Origin: an uncultured Bradyrhizobium sp.
GTDB lineage: Bacteria; Pseudomonadota; Alphaproteobacteria; Rhizobiales; Xanthobacteraceae
Direction: 5' to 3'
Assembly: GCF_947648125.1 (NCBI RefSeq)
Contig: NZ_CANSMR010000005.1
Span: 248,001-312,000, forward strand
DNA length: 64,000 bases
The translations under genes and the position numbers were made by a program. This document shows positions 53,407 through 62,004 of the stretch, piece after piece (position 1 is the first letter of the stretch; every line of letters starts with the position of its first letter). The notes beneath the pieces were generated by a model, which was not told the origin of the DNA, made no database searches, and saw nothing but the letters and a program-made list of their open reading frames with translations.

Positions 53407-53437
53407 GATGGATGCGCGGGTCAAGCCCGCGCATGAC
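53407..53437. repeat. half copy of repeat family B
   Basis: GATGGATGCGCGGGTCAAGC through GCGCATGAC, matching the right half of the copy at 22317. It abuts the hisS 3' end by eight bases. Confidence 0.75.
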
Positions 53438-53444
53438 AAACCAG

Positions 53445-54959
53445 CTATCCCCAGTTCACGTCGTGCCGCGCGAGCACCTCGCGGACCTTGGCGACCAGAT
53501 CGGCCTCGGCGCAAGAGAACTGGGCGGGGCGTGTTTCGCGCCATTCCTGATTGGACGCGATCGCGGCCGCGGCCTTGGCGCCCTCGATCAGATCCTTGAT
53601 CTGCACCTCGCCGCGCGCCTTCTCATCGGAGCCTTGAATGATCACGCAGGGCGAGTTGCGGCGGTCGGCATATTTGAGCTGGTTGCCCATGTTCTTCGGA
53701 TTGCCGAGGTAGAGCTCGGCGCGAATGCCCGCCTGGCGCAGCCGCGCAACCATCTTCTGGTAGTCGGCGACGCGGTCGCGATCGAACACGGTGACGACGA
53801 CGGGCCCGAATTCGGCCTTGGTGTCGAGCTGGCCGAGCATCGTCAGCGCGGCCTGCAGGCGCGAGACGCCGATCGAGAAACCGGTCGCCGGCACCGGCTC
53901 GCCGCGAAAGCGCGAGACGAGGCCGTCATAGCGGCCGCCGCCGCCGACCGAGCCGAACCGCACCGGGCGGCCCTTCTCGTCCTTGGTGTCGAGCAGCAGC
54001 TCAACCTCATAGACCGGGCCGGTGTAATATTCGAGGCCGCGCACGACGGTGGGATCGATGCGGATGCGATCCGCGCCATAGCCGGACGCTGCGACCAGTT
54101 TCGCGATCTCTTCCAGCTCACTCACGCCGGCCCGACCGACTTCACTTTTCGCCAGGTAGGTCTCGGCCGCAGCGATGGCCTCTCGCCAATCGGCGCGCTG
54201 CTGCGTGACGGCGAGCACGATGTCGGCATCCGCCGGGCTCAGCTCGGCGCCCTTGGTAAAGTCGCCCTTGCCCTCTTCGCCGCCGTCCCAACGCCCGGGA
54301 CCGAGCAGCTTGCGAACCTCGTCGGCGGGAAACTTGTCGAGCTTGTCGATCGCGCGCAGCACCGTGAGCCTGCGGCCTGCATTGTCGTCGCCGCCGAGAC
54401 CGATCGCCTCGAGCACGCCGTCGAGCACCTTGCGGTTGTTCACCTTCACGACATAGGAGTCGCGCGGAATGCCGAGCGCTTCCATCGTGTCGGCCGCCAT
54501 CATGCAGATCTCGGCGTCGGCCGCCGGCGTCGCCGAGCCGACCGTGTCGGCATCGAACTGCATGAACTGGCGGAAGCGGCCCGGACCCGGCTTCTCGTTG
54601 CGGAAGACATAGCCGAAGCGATAGGACCGGTACGGCTTCGGCAGCGCGTCGAAGTTTTCCGCGACATAGCGCGCGAGTGGCGCGGTCAGGTCGTAGCGCA
54701 GCGAGATCCACTGCTCGTCATCGTCCTGGAACGAGAACACGCCTTCGTTGGGACGGTCCTGGTCGGGCAGGAATTTGCCGAGCGCGTCGGTATATTCCAT
54801 CGCCGGCGTCTCCACCGGCTCGAAGCCGTAGAGCTCGTAGACGGCGCGGATCTTCTCGACCATCGCCCGCGTGGCATTGATCGCGGCCGGGCCGCGATCT
54901 TCCAGCCCGCGCGGCAGGCGCGCCTTCAGTTTCTGGGTTTTTTTGGGTTTCTCGGCCAT
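53445..54959 (-). CDS. hisS: histidyl-tRNA synthetase
   Basis: A 504-aa class II synthetase. Motif 1 region [14 protein letters not shown], motif 2 loop [29 protein letters not shown] and the histidine-binding [14 protein letters not shown] segment, then [10 protein letters not shown] as motif 3 start and a C-terminal anticodon-binding domain. The motif 2 wording (KPGPGRF...DADTVG) belongs to the divergent alphaproteobacterial HisRS clade that pairs with tRNA-His lacking G-1; that pairing is known for the clade, not shown here. An extension of about 60 residues relative to E. coli sits in the insertion domain. It is followed by a family B half repeat. Confidence 0.96.
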   Translation of the reverse strand: MAEKPKKTQKLKARLPRGLEDRGPAAINATRAMVEKIRAVYELYGFEPVETPAMEYTDALGKFLPDQDRPNEGVFSFQDDDEQWISLRYDLTAPLARYVAENFDALPKPYRSYRFGYVFRNEKPGPGRFRQFMQFDADTVGSATPAADAEICMMAADTMEALGIPRDSYVVKVNNRKVLDGVLEAIGLGGDDNAGRRLTVLRAIDKLDKFPADEVRKLLGPGRWDGGEEGKGDFTKGAELSPADADIVLAVTQQRADWREAIAAAETYLAKSEVGRAGVSELEEIAKLVAASGYGADRIRIDPTVVRGLEYYTGPVYEVELLLDTKDEKGRPVRFGSVGGGGRYDGLVSRFRGEPVPATGFSIGVSRLQAALTMLGQLDTKAEFGPVVVTVFDRDRVADYQKMVARLRQAGIRAELYLGNPKNMGNQLKYADRRNSPCVIIQGSDEKARGEVQIKDLIEGAKAAAAIASNQEWRETRPAQFSCAEADLVAKVREVLARHDVNWG

Positions 54960-55032
54960 TGGCGGCGTTTACCAGCGGACGCGCAGGGCGGCAACCCGGC
55001 TTTGCGCCTCCGCCACTGCGAAACGCTGGTTC

Positions 55033-55539
55033 TCAGGGCTGCTCCATCCGCGCGCGAAGCGCGTCGGCGTCGGCCTTCGGCATCGATTTCAGCAGCGGCT
55101 TGATGGTCGCGCCGCCGACGATCTTGCCGTTGCGCATGAACATCCAGTCGGAGATGTCGGCTTCCTTGAACTCGGCGAGGTCGCCGGCCCGCTTGCCCGG
55201 TAAGTCGCGTGGCTGGTTGGCGAACCGGCCGGAATAGCCGCCGCTCGGCAGCTTCTTCACCTCGCGCATCCAGATGTGCTCGCCGTCGTTGCCATGGGTC
55301 GGAAAGCGGACCTTGAGCGAGTGCTGGGTCTCCGACGGCTTGGGCGCCTCATAGGAGGCCCAGAACGCCGGGAGCGTCTCGCGCGCATGGCTGATCGCGG
55401 CATTCATCTCCGGGTCGGCCGTGCGGACGTCGATAACAGGCGAGCGGTCCTCGGCGCGCGCCGTGTTGGTTCCGGTGAGCGCGAACGCAGCCGCGATCAG
55501 CACGGCACAGGTCAGACGTGTTACGGGAGTTTTGGTCAT
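55033..55539 (-). CDS. exported DUF2314 domain protein
   Basis: A 168-aa protein with a signal peptide (TRLTCAVLIAAAFALTGTNTARA) and a DUF2314 core: MNAAISHARETLPAFWASYEAPKPSETQHSLKVRFPTHGNDGEHIWMREVKKLPSGGYSGRFANQP, ending DWMFMRNGKIVGGATIKPLLK. The family function is unknown; secretion suggests a periplasmic role. It lies just upstream of hisS on the same strand with a 73-bp gap. Start ATG 55539. Confidence 0.85.
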   Translation of the reverse strand: MTKTPVTRLTCAVLIAAAFALTGTNTARAEDRSPVIDVRTADPEMNAAISHARETLPAFWASYEAPKPSETQHSLKVRFPTHGNDGEHIWMREVKKLPSGGYSGRFANQPRDLPGKRAGDLAEFKEADISDWMFMRNGKIVGGATIKPLLKSMPKADADALRARMEQP

Positions 55540-55688
55540 GTCATCACGCGAATGGGGATCGTTTGAAGCGGGAGGCGAGACTTTGTCGCGCGCTCGCGGC
55601 AGGCCGTTCATGCGATGACGGCAGATCACACGGAAAAATGACGGCCGAGATGAAGCGTCGGCGTGCTCGCTGGAGTTCCAAAGCGAGA

Positions 55689-55717
55689 GCGCCTCTCCCT
55701 TTGCAAAGGAGAGGCGC
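55689..55717. terminator. perfect hairpin downstream of ilvE
   Basis: GCGCCTCTCC (55689-55698) pairs with GGAGAGGCGC (55708-55717), with inner CTTTG/CAAAG pairing. It follows the aminotransferase stop by 35 bases and, since T-runs are short, may act as a 3' end stabiliser as well as a terminator. Confidence 0.6.
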
Positions 55718-55751
55718 CAAATCGAAGCACGTCAGCGGCGGAACCGCTGTG

Positions 55752-56831
55752 TCAGGCGACGTTCCTGATCCAGTTATGCGGGTCGTTGGTGCGACCGTAC
55801 TGGATGTCCACCAGCTTCTTGCGCAGGCCCATCGCGACCGGGCCGGCCACGCCGCCGCTGATCTGGAAGTCGCCGCTCGCCGAGCACACCTTGCCGATCG
55901 GCGAGATGACGGCCGCGGTGCCGCAGGCGAAGGCTTCCTTCAGCTTGCCGCTGGCGGCGTCGGCGCGCCACTGCTGGATCGTGTAGGGCTCCTCGCGCAC
56001 GCGCGTGCCGGTATCCTTGGCAAGCGCGATGATCGAGTCGCGGGTGATGCCGGGCAGGATGGTGCCGAGCGGCGGCGTCAGCAGTGAGCCGTCGTCGAAG
56101 GCGAAGAAGATGTTCATGCCGCCGAGCTCCTCGATGTAGCGGCGCTCGACCGCATCGAGGAACACGACCTGGTCGCAGCCGCGCTCGATCGCCTCAGCCT
56201 GCGCGCGCAGGCTTGCGGCATAATTGCCGCCGCACTTGACGGCGCCGGTGCCGCCGATCGCGGCGCGCGTGTAATTCTCCGACACCCAGATCGACACCGG
56301 CGCGGGACCGCCCTTGAAGTAGGAGCCGACTGGAGAAGCGATGACCGAGAAGATGTATTCCGCCGACGGCTTCACGCCGAGGAAGACCTCGCTCGCGATC
56401 ATGAACGGCCGCAGATAGAGGCTGCCCTCGCCGCCCGGGATCCAGGCGCGATCCATCCGCACCAGCTGCTCGACCGCATCGATGAACACGTCCTCTGGCA
56501 GCGGCGCCATCGCCATGCGCTCGGCCGAATTGTGGAAGCGCCGGGCATTGGCGTCGGGACGGAACAGGTTCACACCGCCATCGTCGCGCCGATAGGCCTT
56601 GAGACCTTCGAAAATCTCCTGGGCGTAGTGCAGCACCGCGCCGGCCGGATCGAGCGGGAAATTCGCGCGGGCCTCGACGCGGGCGCTGTGCCAGCCCTTG
56701 CCCTGGCTGTAGCGGACGATCGCCATGTGGTCGGTAAAGACGCGGCCGAAGCCCGGGTCCACGAGCTTCGCTGCACGATCCTTGTCGGATGTGGCATTCG
56801 GCGAAGGCTGGATGTCGAATTTCAAAGTCAT
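55752..56831 (-). CDS. ilvE: branched-chain amino acid aminotransferase
   Basis: A 359-aa fold-type IV PLP enzyme. PLP lysine Lys199 in GGTGAVKCGGNYAAS, phosphate-binding and substrate motifs LRPFMIASEVFLG, ELGGMNIFF, TPPLGTILPGITRDSII and GTAAVISPIGKV. It catalyses the last step of Val, Leu and Ile synthesis and their first degradative step. It resembles the eukaryotic-like BCAT subgroup. A 330-bp divergent region separates it from the MarR gene. Confidence 0.94.
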   Translation of the reverse strand: MTLKFDIQPSPNATSDKDRAAKLVDPGFGRVFTDHMAIVRYSQGKGWHSARVEARANFPLDPAGAVLHYAQEIFEGLKAYRRDDGGVNLFRPDANARRFHNSAERMAMAPLPEDVFIDAVEQLVRMDRAWIPGGEGSLYLRPFMIASEVFLGVKPSAEYIFSVIASPVGSYFKGGPAPVSIWVSENYTRAAIGGTGAVKCGGNYAASLRAQAEAIERGCDQVVFLDAVERRYIEELGGMNIFFAFDDGSLLTPPLGTILPGITRDSIIALAKDTGTRVREEPYTIQQWRADAASGKLKEAFACGTAAVISPIGKVCSASGDFQISGGVAGPVAMGLRKKLVDIQYGRTNDPHNWIRNVA

Positions 56832-57161
56832 TTTTCTTGCTTTCCGCTGTCGGAACCGGCGCCATACCGGGCGTCGGCCTGTTTCCCCCGGAGCCGTCAG
56901 GCTCGGCTGGTGCGAACTTCACCACCGCCGGCAACCCGGCCGGTTTCCATCGCCAACATGCCGTTTAGACATGCTTTTGCGGAGTGCTGAAGTCCAGTAT
57001 GTTTGCCGAGATGCCGCTCGACAATCGCACGGTAGTCCAATTTGCGGCCCAAACCGCCTCACAGGCTTTTTCAGGCCGTCTCAAACGCTGTCGGAAACGA
57101 AGCGATCTAATGTTTCGTCGTGACAGGCAGTTTTGTAACATTGAACCCAAGATACGTCAAT
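56832..57161. other. divergent intergenic region between ilvE and marR
   Basis: 330 bp that should hold promoters for both divergent genes. The right third is AT-richer (TTTGTAACATTGAAC) than the flanks. I found no strong -35/-10 pair and no RNA gene. A short leftward frame in it lacks a ribosome site. Confidence 0.45.
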
Positions 57162-57710
57162 ATGACTGACATAAATTTCTCAGGCATGGCTGCCAAGCCC
57201 GATTCGGAGGGAGATGATCACGCTCCTGCGGCGGGCGGCCGCGACCTGCGCTGGGACATCATCGAGCTCTTGTTCTTCGCCTACCGCGACTTTGTCGGCG
57301 ACGCCGACCAGGAATTGGAGGCGTTCGGCTTCGGCCGCGCCCACCACCGCGTCATCCACTTCGTCACCCGCTATCCCGGCCTGAAGGTCGCCGACCTGCT
57401 CGACGTCCTGCGCATCACCAAGCAGTCGCTCGGTCGCGTGCTCAAGCAGCTGCTGGACGAAGGCTACATCGTGCAGAAGACCGGCAACAACGACCGCCGG
57501 CAGCGCCTACTCTACGCAACGCCGAAGGGCGAGGCGCTAGTCGCCAAGCTCGCGGGGCTACAGACCGACCGCATCAACCGCGCCGTCGCCGGCATCGATC
57601 CGGCCGGCGTCGAGACGGTTCGCCAATTCCTCCGCGCGATGATCGACCGCGACGATCCCGACAAGGTGCTCGAAGCGATCTTCGGCGGCGGCAGAAAAAC
57701 AAGGGAGTGA
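57162..57710 (+). CDS. MarR family regulator
   Basis: A 182-aa winged-helix regulator with FGRAHHRVIHFVTRYPGLKVADLLDVLRITKQSLGRVLKQLLDEGYIVQKTGNNDRRQRLLYATPKGE. It is the first gene of an operon with a response regulator (four-base overlap) and a sensor kinase. A GTCAATATGAC dyad covers the start codon (57156-57166) and could be its own site. ATG 57162 or ATG 57186 (MAAKP) is possible. Ligand unknown. Confidence 0.87.
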   Translation: MTDINFSGMAAKPDSEGDDHAPAAGGRDLRWDIIELLFFAYRDFVGDADQELEAFGFGRAHHRVIHFVTRYPGLKVADLLDVLRITKQSLGRVLKQLLDEGYIVQKTGNNDRRQRLLYATPKGEALVAKLAGLQTDRINRAVAGIDPAGVETVRQFLRAMIDRDDPDKVLEAIFGGGRKTRE

Positions 57711-58435
57711 ACCTGGTGCAGGCTGCAACCCTGATGCGCACGCCGGTCGAGCCGGCCGACGATGCGCCGCATCTCCTGCTGGTCGACGACGACCGGCGCA
57801 TTCGCGACCTGTTGTCGCGCTTTCTCTCCGGCGAGGGCTATCGCGTCACCACGGCCATGAGCGCCACCGACGCGCGCGCCAAGCTGCTCGGGCTGCATTT
57901 CGACCTGCTCATCCTCGACGTGATGATGCCCGGCGAGAACGGCTTCGACCTCGCCCGCTTCATCCGCACCTCCTCGACGGTGCCGATCATCATGCTGACC
58001 GCCCGCCACGAGGCGGAAGCCCGGATCGAAGGCCTGCAGATCGGCGCCGACGATTATGTCGCCAAGCCGTTCGAGCCGCGCGAGCTGGTGCTGCGCATCG
58101 GCAATATCCTCAAGCGCACCGCGCCGCCGCAAGTCACGGTGGTCGAGCAGATCGCCTTCGGCCCCTACATCTTCCACATCGAGCGCAGCGAGCTGCGCCA
58201 GGGCGAGGAGATCATCCATCTCACCGACCGCGAGCGCGAGATGCTGCGTATCCTCGCAAGCGCGCCCGGCGAGACCGTGCCGCGCGGCGAATTGACCAGC
58301 GGCGGTACCGTCAATGAGCGCGCGGTCGACGTGCAGATCAACCGCCTGCGCCGCAAGATCGAGCACGATCCCGCCAATCCGTTGTTCCTGCAGGCGGTAC
58401 GCGGCATCGGCTATCGCCTGGTCGCCTCGCCGTAA
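57707..58435 (+). CDS. OmpR-family response regulator
   Basis: A 242-aa regulator with a receiver domain (LLLVDDDRR acidic pair, phosphoacceptor Asp71 in LLILDVMMPGENG, Lys120 in VAKPFEP) and a winged-helix output domain ending AVDVQINRLRRKIEHDPANPLFLQAVRGIGYRLV. It starts with GTG overlapping the marR stop. It should be phosphorylated by the adjacent kinase. Target genes unknown. Confidence 0.92.
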   Translation: MNLVQAATLMRTPVEPADDAPHLLLVDDDRRIRDLLSRFLSGEGYRVTTAMSATDARAKLLGLHFDLLILDVMMPGENGFDLARFIRTSSTVPIIMLTARHEAEARIEGLQIGADDYVAKPFEPRELVLRIGNILKRTAPPQVTVVEQIAFGPYIFHIERSELRQGEEIIHLTDREREMLRILASAPGETVPRGELTSGGTVNERAVDVQINRLRRKIEHDPANPLFLQAVRGIGYRLVASP

Positions 58436-58444
58436 GATCCAGCC

Positions 58445-59830
58445 ATGAGCACGCTCGACACCGGCCTGACCCTGATCAAGAACGCCTCGCAGCGCGTCTC
58501 GAAGGCGAACGGCTGGATGGGCAATGCGTTCAAGAGCTGGATGCCGACCGGCCTCTATGCGCGCGCGCTGCTGATCATGATCGTGCCGATGGTGATCCTG
58601 CAGACCGTGGTCGCGTTCGTGTTCATGGAGCGGCACTGGAACACGGTGACGCGCCGCCTGTCGGCTGCGGTCGTATCCGACATCGCCGCGCTGATCGACG
58701 TCTACAAGATCTATCCGCAGGACAAGGACCGCGCGCAGCTTCGCGGCATCGCCCAGAAGCTGCAGCTCGTGGTCGACTTCCTGCCCGCCGGCGACATGCC
58801 GCCGCCGGGGCCGAAGCCGTTCTTCTCGCTGCTCGACCAGACGCTCTCGGTGCAGCTCGGCCGCCAGATCAGCCGCCCGTTCTGGATCGACACCGTCGGC
58901 AAATCCAACCTGGTCGAGATCCGCGTGCAGCTCGACGATTCCGTGATGCGGATCTTCGCCCAGCGCAGCGCGGCCTACGCCTCCAATTCAGAGATCTTCA
59001 TCTTCTGGATGCTCGGCACCTCGACGATCCTCTTGATCGTCGCCGTGCTATTCCTGCGCAACCAGATCAAGCCGATCCTCAGACTGGCCGATGCCGCCGA
59101 AAGCTTCGGCAAGGGACGAGAGGCGCCGAACTTCCGGCCGCGCGGCGCGCGCGAGGTGCGGCGCGCGGCGCAGGCCTTCATCGAGATGAAGGCGCGCGTC
59201 GAGCGTTCGATCGAGCAGCGCACCGCGATGCTCGCCGGCGTGTCGCATGATCTGCGCACCATCCTGACCCGCTTCAAGCTCGAACTCGCCTTGATCGGCG
59301 AAGGCCCCGAGATCGACGCGATGCGCAAGGACGTCGACGAGATGTCGATGATGCTGGAGGACTACCTTGCCTTCGCGCGCGGCGATTCCGGCGAGGTCGC
59401 GCAGCCGACCGACATGGCGATGGCGCTGGAGGAATTGCGCAGCGACGCCGAACGCCACGGCCACACCGCGACCGTCGCGTTCCACGGCCTGCCCGTCGTC
59501 ACGGTGAAACCGGCCTCGTTCAAGCGCTGCCTCGCCAACCTCGTCTCCAATGCGGCGCGCCACGCCAACACGATCTCGATCACCGGTCAGCGCGACCATC
59601 GCTATCTCAACATCACGGTCGACGACGACGGCCCCGGCATTCCCGTCGCCATGCGCGAGGAAGTGTTCAAGCCCTTCCTGCGGCTCGACGACGCCCGCAA
59701 CCAGGACGAAGGCGGCAGCGGCCTCGGACTTGCGATCGCCCGCGACATCGCCCGCTCGCATGGCGGCGACATCATGCTCGGCGAAAGCCCGATGGGCGGC
59801 CTGCGCGCCGCGGTGCGGATTCCAGTGTAG
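58445..59830 (+). CDS. sensor histidine kinase, EnvZ-like
   Basis: A 461-aa kinase with two membrane helices (about 41-61 and 184-204), a periplasmic sensor between them and a HAMP domain to about 257. The H-box has phosphoacceptor His268 in AGVSHDLRTILTRFKLEL, where Ile replaces the usual Pro after HDLRT. The HATPase domain carries NLVSNAARHA, DDDGPGIP and GGSGLGLAIA. It is the partner of the response regulator nine bases upstream. A beta-barrel C-terminal remnant lies immediately downstream on the opposite strand. Confidence 0.92.
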   Translation: MSTLDTGLTLIKNASQRVSKANGWMGNAFKSWMPTGLYARALLIMIVPMVILQTVVAFVFMERHWNTVTRRLSAAVVSDIAALIDVYKIYPQDKDRAQLRGIAQKLQLVVDFLPAGDMPPPGPKPFFSLLDQTLSVQLGRQISRPFWIDTVGKSNLVEIRVQLDDSVMRIFAQRSAAYASNSEIFIFWMLGTSTILLIVAVLFLRNQIKPILRLADAAESFGKGREAPNFRPRGAREVRRAAQAFIEMKARVERSIEQRTAMLAGVSHDLRTILTRFKLELALIGEGPEIDAMRKDVDEMSMMLEDYLAFARGDSGEVAQPTDMAMALEELRSDAERHGHTATVAFHGLPVVTVKPASFKRCLANLVSNAARHANTISITGQRDHRYLNITVDDDGPGIPVAMREEVFKPFLRLDDARNQDEGGSGLGLAIARDIARSHGGDIMLGESPMGGLRAAVRIPV

Positions 59831-59896
59831 CTACCAGCGGTAGGACAACGTGCCGATCACCTGACGCCGTTCGCCGGCATAGCAACAGCCGGACTG
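59831..59896 (-). pseudogene. C-terminal remnant of an outer-membrane beta-barrel gene
   Basis: Leftward reading gives HRQSGCCYAGERRQVIGTLS and YRW before a stop, with the alternating hydrophobic pattern and terminal aromatic residue of an outer-membrane barrel strand. No start or upstream barrel sequence remains; the frame is closed by a stop within 50 codons. A tandem repeat interrupts the position where the gene should continue. Confidence 0.4.
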
Positions 59897-59898
59897 GC

Positions 59899-59948
59899 GA
59901 TGCACGACACTGGAACGATTCAAGATGCGCAACACTGGAGCGATTCAA
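59899..59948. repeat. two tandem 25-bp near-identical units
   Basis: Units 59899-59923 and 59924-59948 differ at three positions and share ACACTGGA and CGATTCAA. They lie at the broken end of the beta-barrel remnant. Confidence 0.85.
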
Positions 59949-60355
59949 AAAGACATGTCGTCACAGCAAACATTTCGGCACGGCGAATTCGTTGCACGTC
60001 GTCTCCCTCAGAGAGTCTCGCGTGCGAGACACGCAGCGATCATTCAATGATGTTGATGTCGCCCAGCAATGCGCGCTTGCGCGTGGCCGCGACCAACACC
60101 CGATGTCTTGTTTGACATCCATTCTATTGAAGGTGAGAGGCCGGTGACCGTTGTGCGGAGTCGGCGCACACGATCCAACGGCATCATTGCAAGCTGACGG
60201 GGTCGCGCGAACGCACGCCCGACGACAGGCAGCGCAAAACCGCTTGGCAATCTTGTCGCGGGCTGCCCGCAATGATGGTGGTGCAAAACGCCACGTCCTC
60301 TCAACATGAGAGAGGACGTGCTCAGGCGCGCGGCGGCGATCGAAGGCGCTGCGCC
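59949..60355. repeat. degraded intergenic region with weak family C copy
   Basis: No convincing gene in about 400 bp. At 60182-60278 the ends GCATCATTGC and GCAATGATGG and the CGCGCGAACGCACGCCCG interior recall repeat family C at 31183, but much diverged. The region also carries TTTGACATCC and the remains of the decayed barrel gene. Confidence 0.45.
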
Positions 60356-60886
60356 CTACTTCTGCTTGGGCAGGAGGCCCTTCAGCTTTTCCATATCCTT
60401 GACGTTCATCTTCATGCCGCCGGGCATGATGATGTCACCGGGCTTCTGGTCGCTCTTGCAGGCGCCGAGCCATTTCGCCTCGATGGTCATCGTGGTGTCG
60501 CGGGAGCCGGCCGCGCCGCCTTCCGCGTGCGAGGTGCTCTTGACGGTGTAGGCGGAATTGAAATCGCCGACGATCTCGGCATGGCTCTTCATCGACATGC
60601 CGGCGACGCTGCACACGCTGTCGCTGACATAGCCGGTCGCGGTCTTCTGGATGTCCTGCTTGGAGCAGACTTCCTTGGCCATCGGCGAGGCCGCGGCGCT
60701 CATCTCCTTGTCGGTGGTCTCGTCGGTGCAGTGCTGCATGGTGATTTCCGGCATCGGCCCGCCGGTGCGCACCATTTTCATCTCCCACAGACCGGCCTTG
60801 CGGATCGGCAGGTCGACGGCGCTCGCGGCACCGGTGGACAGGACTAGGCAAACAGCAGAACCAAGCAAGGCAAGCTGTCGGGTCAT
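60356..60886 (-). CDS. exported DUF3617 family protein
   Basis: A 176-aa protein with signal peptide (QLALLGSAVCLVLSTGAASA) and a DUF3617 core: GLWEMKMVRTGGPMPEITMQHCTDETTDKEM, CSVAGMSMKSHAEIVGDF and TMTIEAKWLGACKSDQKPGDI. Four conserved cysteines (HC, VC, VCS, AC) should form disulfides. The family is periplasmic and of unknown role. The ATG at 60886 follows GGGAG. Confidence 0.85.
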   Translation of the reverse strand: MTRQLALLGSAVCLVLSTGAASAVDLPIRKAGLWEMKMVRTGGPMPEITMQHCTDETTDKEMSAAASPMAKEVCSKQDIQKTATGYVSDSVCSVAGMSMKSHAEIVGDFNSAYTVKSTSHAEGGAAGSRDTTMTIEAKWLGACKSDQKPGDIIMPGGMKMNVKDMEKLKGLLPKQK

Positions 60887-60929
60887 GCGGTGAGCTCCCG
60901 GCTGAACGATCGAAGGATTTGGAGTGCGC

Positions 60930-61229
60930 TCAGTAGAGCGTGCGCACCGGCCTCTGGGCCGAACCATAGGGCACCCAGCGGCAGGAGAACGAGATGTAGC
61001 CACCCGGGTAGCGCTGCACCGCAAGGAACTTGACCACCTTGCCGTAGGAAGCGCAGTGATCGACGGCGAGCTGCCGCGCGTCGGTCTGGGCCGCCAGCGA
61101 ATAGGCGATGATGCCGCCGGTATCATTGCCCTTGAACGGCGGCACCGGCTGCATCCAGTCGGCTCGCGCCGGACCAACGGCCAGCATCCCGCAAACGGCA
61201 ACCAGGCACGCGGCCAATTTCGTTCGCAT
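60930..61229 (-). CDS. exported hypothetical protein (99 aa)
   Basis: A 99-aa product with a signal peptide (MRTKLAACLVAVCGMLAVGPARA). The mature part, DWMQPVPPFKGNDTGGIIAY, has two Cys (DHCAS, FSCRW) and ends RPVRTLY. GGAG precedes the ATG by six bases. No family recognised. It lies 43 bp upstream of the DUF3617 gene on the same strand, so the pair may be co-transcribed. Confidence 0.72.
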   Translation of the reverse strand: MRTKLAACLVAVCGMLAVGPARADWMQPVPPFKGNDTGGIIAYSLAAQTDARQLAVDHCASYGKVVKFLAVQRYPGGYISFSCRWVPYGSAQRPVRTLY

Positions 61230-61395
61230 CGCAGACTCCATTTCGCTTGCGACCAACATAGAGTGCGCCGGCGATCATGGAAAGAACGAGCCGGCTCGTG
61301 GAGGTGGACTTCTCCGCAGGTGTTGCCGCGCTGCACTTGACCTCGCCGGGGCTTCACGGCACCGTCCGCCGCATCTGATCATCGGGTGGATTCCC

Positions 61396-61890
61396 ATGCG
61401 CAACCTGTTCAACTCCCCCAATAAACTCGGCCGCACACTTGGCCTCGGCGCCGCGCTCGTGGCCGGCACGCTGGCTTTCGGGGGTACGGCCCAGGCCGCC
61501 AATCCGTTCGAATTGAATTTCTGGCTGTCCGGACCGCGCTACGACGGCAATGTGGCCCCCTGCGAGAGGGCGCTGCCGGTCATCAGCTCGCAATTCCACG
61601 AAAAGGAAGCCACTTTCTGGAATTCGCCGCTCGTGATCACCGGCTTCAGCCGGATTCACGAAACCGCATTCCGCCCCTGGCAGTCCGACAACATTCCGCG
61701 CCGCTATTGCTCGGGCGATGCGATGCTGAGCGACGGCAAGGTGCGCAAGGTGCACTATTCGATCATCGAGGACGGCGGCTTTGCCGGGATCAGCGACTCT
61801 CTCAGCCTCGAGCCGGGCGTCAACTGGTGCGTCGCCGGCCTCGACCGCAATTGGGCCTACAACCCGTCCTGCAAGGCCGCCCGGCCCTGA
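61396..61890 (+). CDS. exported hypothetical protein (164 aa)
   Basis: A 164-aa exported protein with signal peptide (LGLGAALVAGTLAFGGTAQA) followed by ANPFELNFWLSGPRYDGNVAPCERALPVISSQF. Mature cysteines (APCERA, RYCSGD, NWCVAG, PSCKAA) are spaced for disulfides. No family identified; secreted or periplasmic. It is followed after 26 bp by an intrinsic terminator. Confidence 0.78.
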   Translation: MRNLFNSPNKLGRTLGLGAALVAGTLAFGGTAQAANPFELNFWLSGPRYDGNVAPCERALPVISSQFHEKEATFWNSPLVITGFSRIHETAFRPWQSDNIPRRYCSGDAMLSDGKVRKVHYSIIEDGGFAGISDSLSLEPGVNWCVAGLDRNWAYNPSCKAARP

Positions 61891-61916
61891 TTTTCGACCA
61901 GTTCGGTCATAACGGA

Positions 61917-61946
61917 AGCCGCCGCCATCCAGACGGCGGCTTTTGT
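61917..61946 (+). terminator. intrinsic terminator
   Basis: AGCCGCC-GCCATCCAGAC-GGCGGCT forms a 7-bp perfect stem with TTTTGTT following. It ends the transcript of the 164-aa exported protein gene. Confidence 0.88.
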
Positions 61947-62004
61947 TCTTGAAATGTTCTCACGGCCTGCTAGGCTCCGAATGGTCGCGTGAGGGGAGCG
62001 TTTG

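Noticed and set aside
53412-55103. Long plus-strand open frame opposite hisS
   Set aside because: hisS on the minus strand has all class II synthetase motifs; the plus frame has no recognisable domain.
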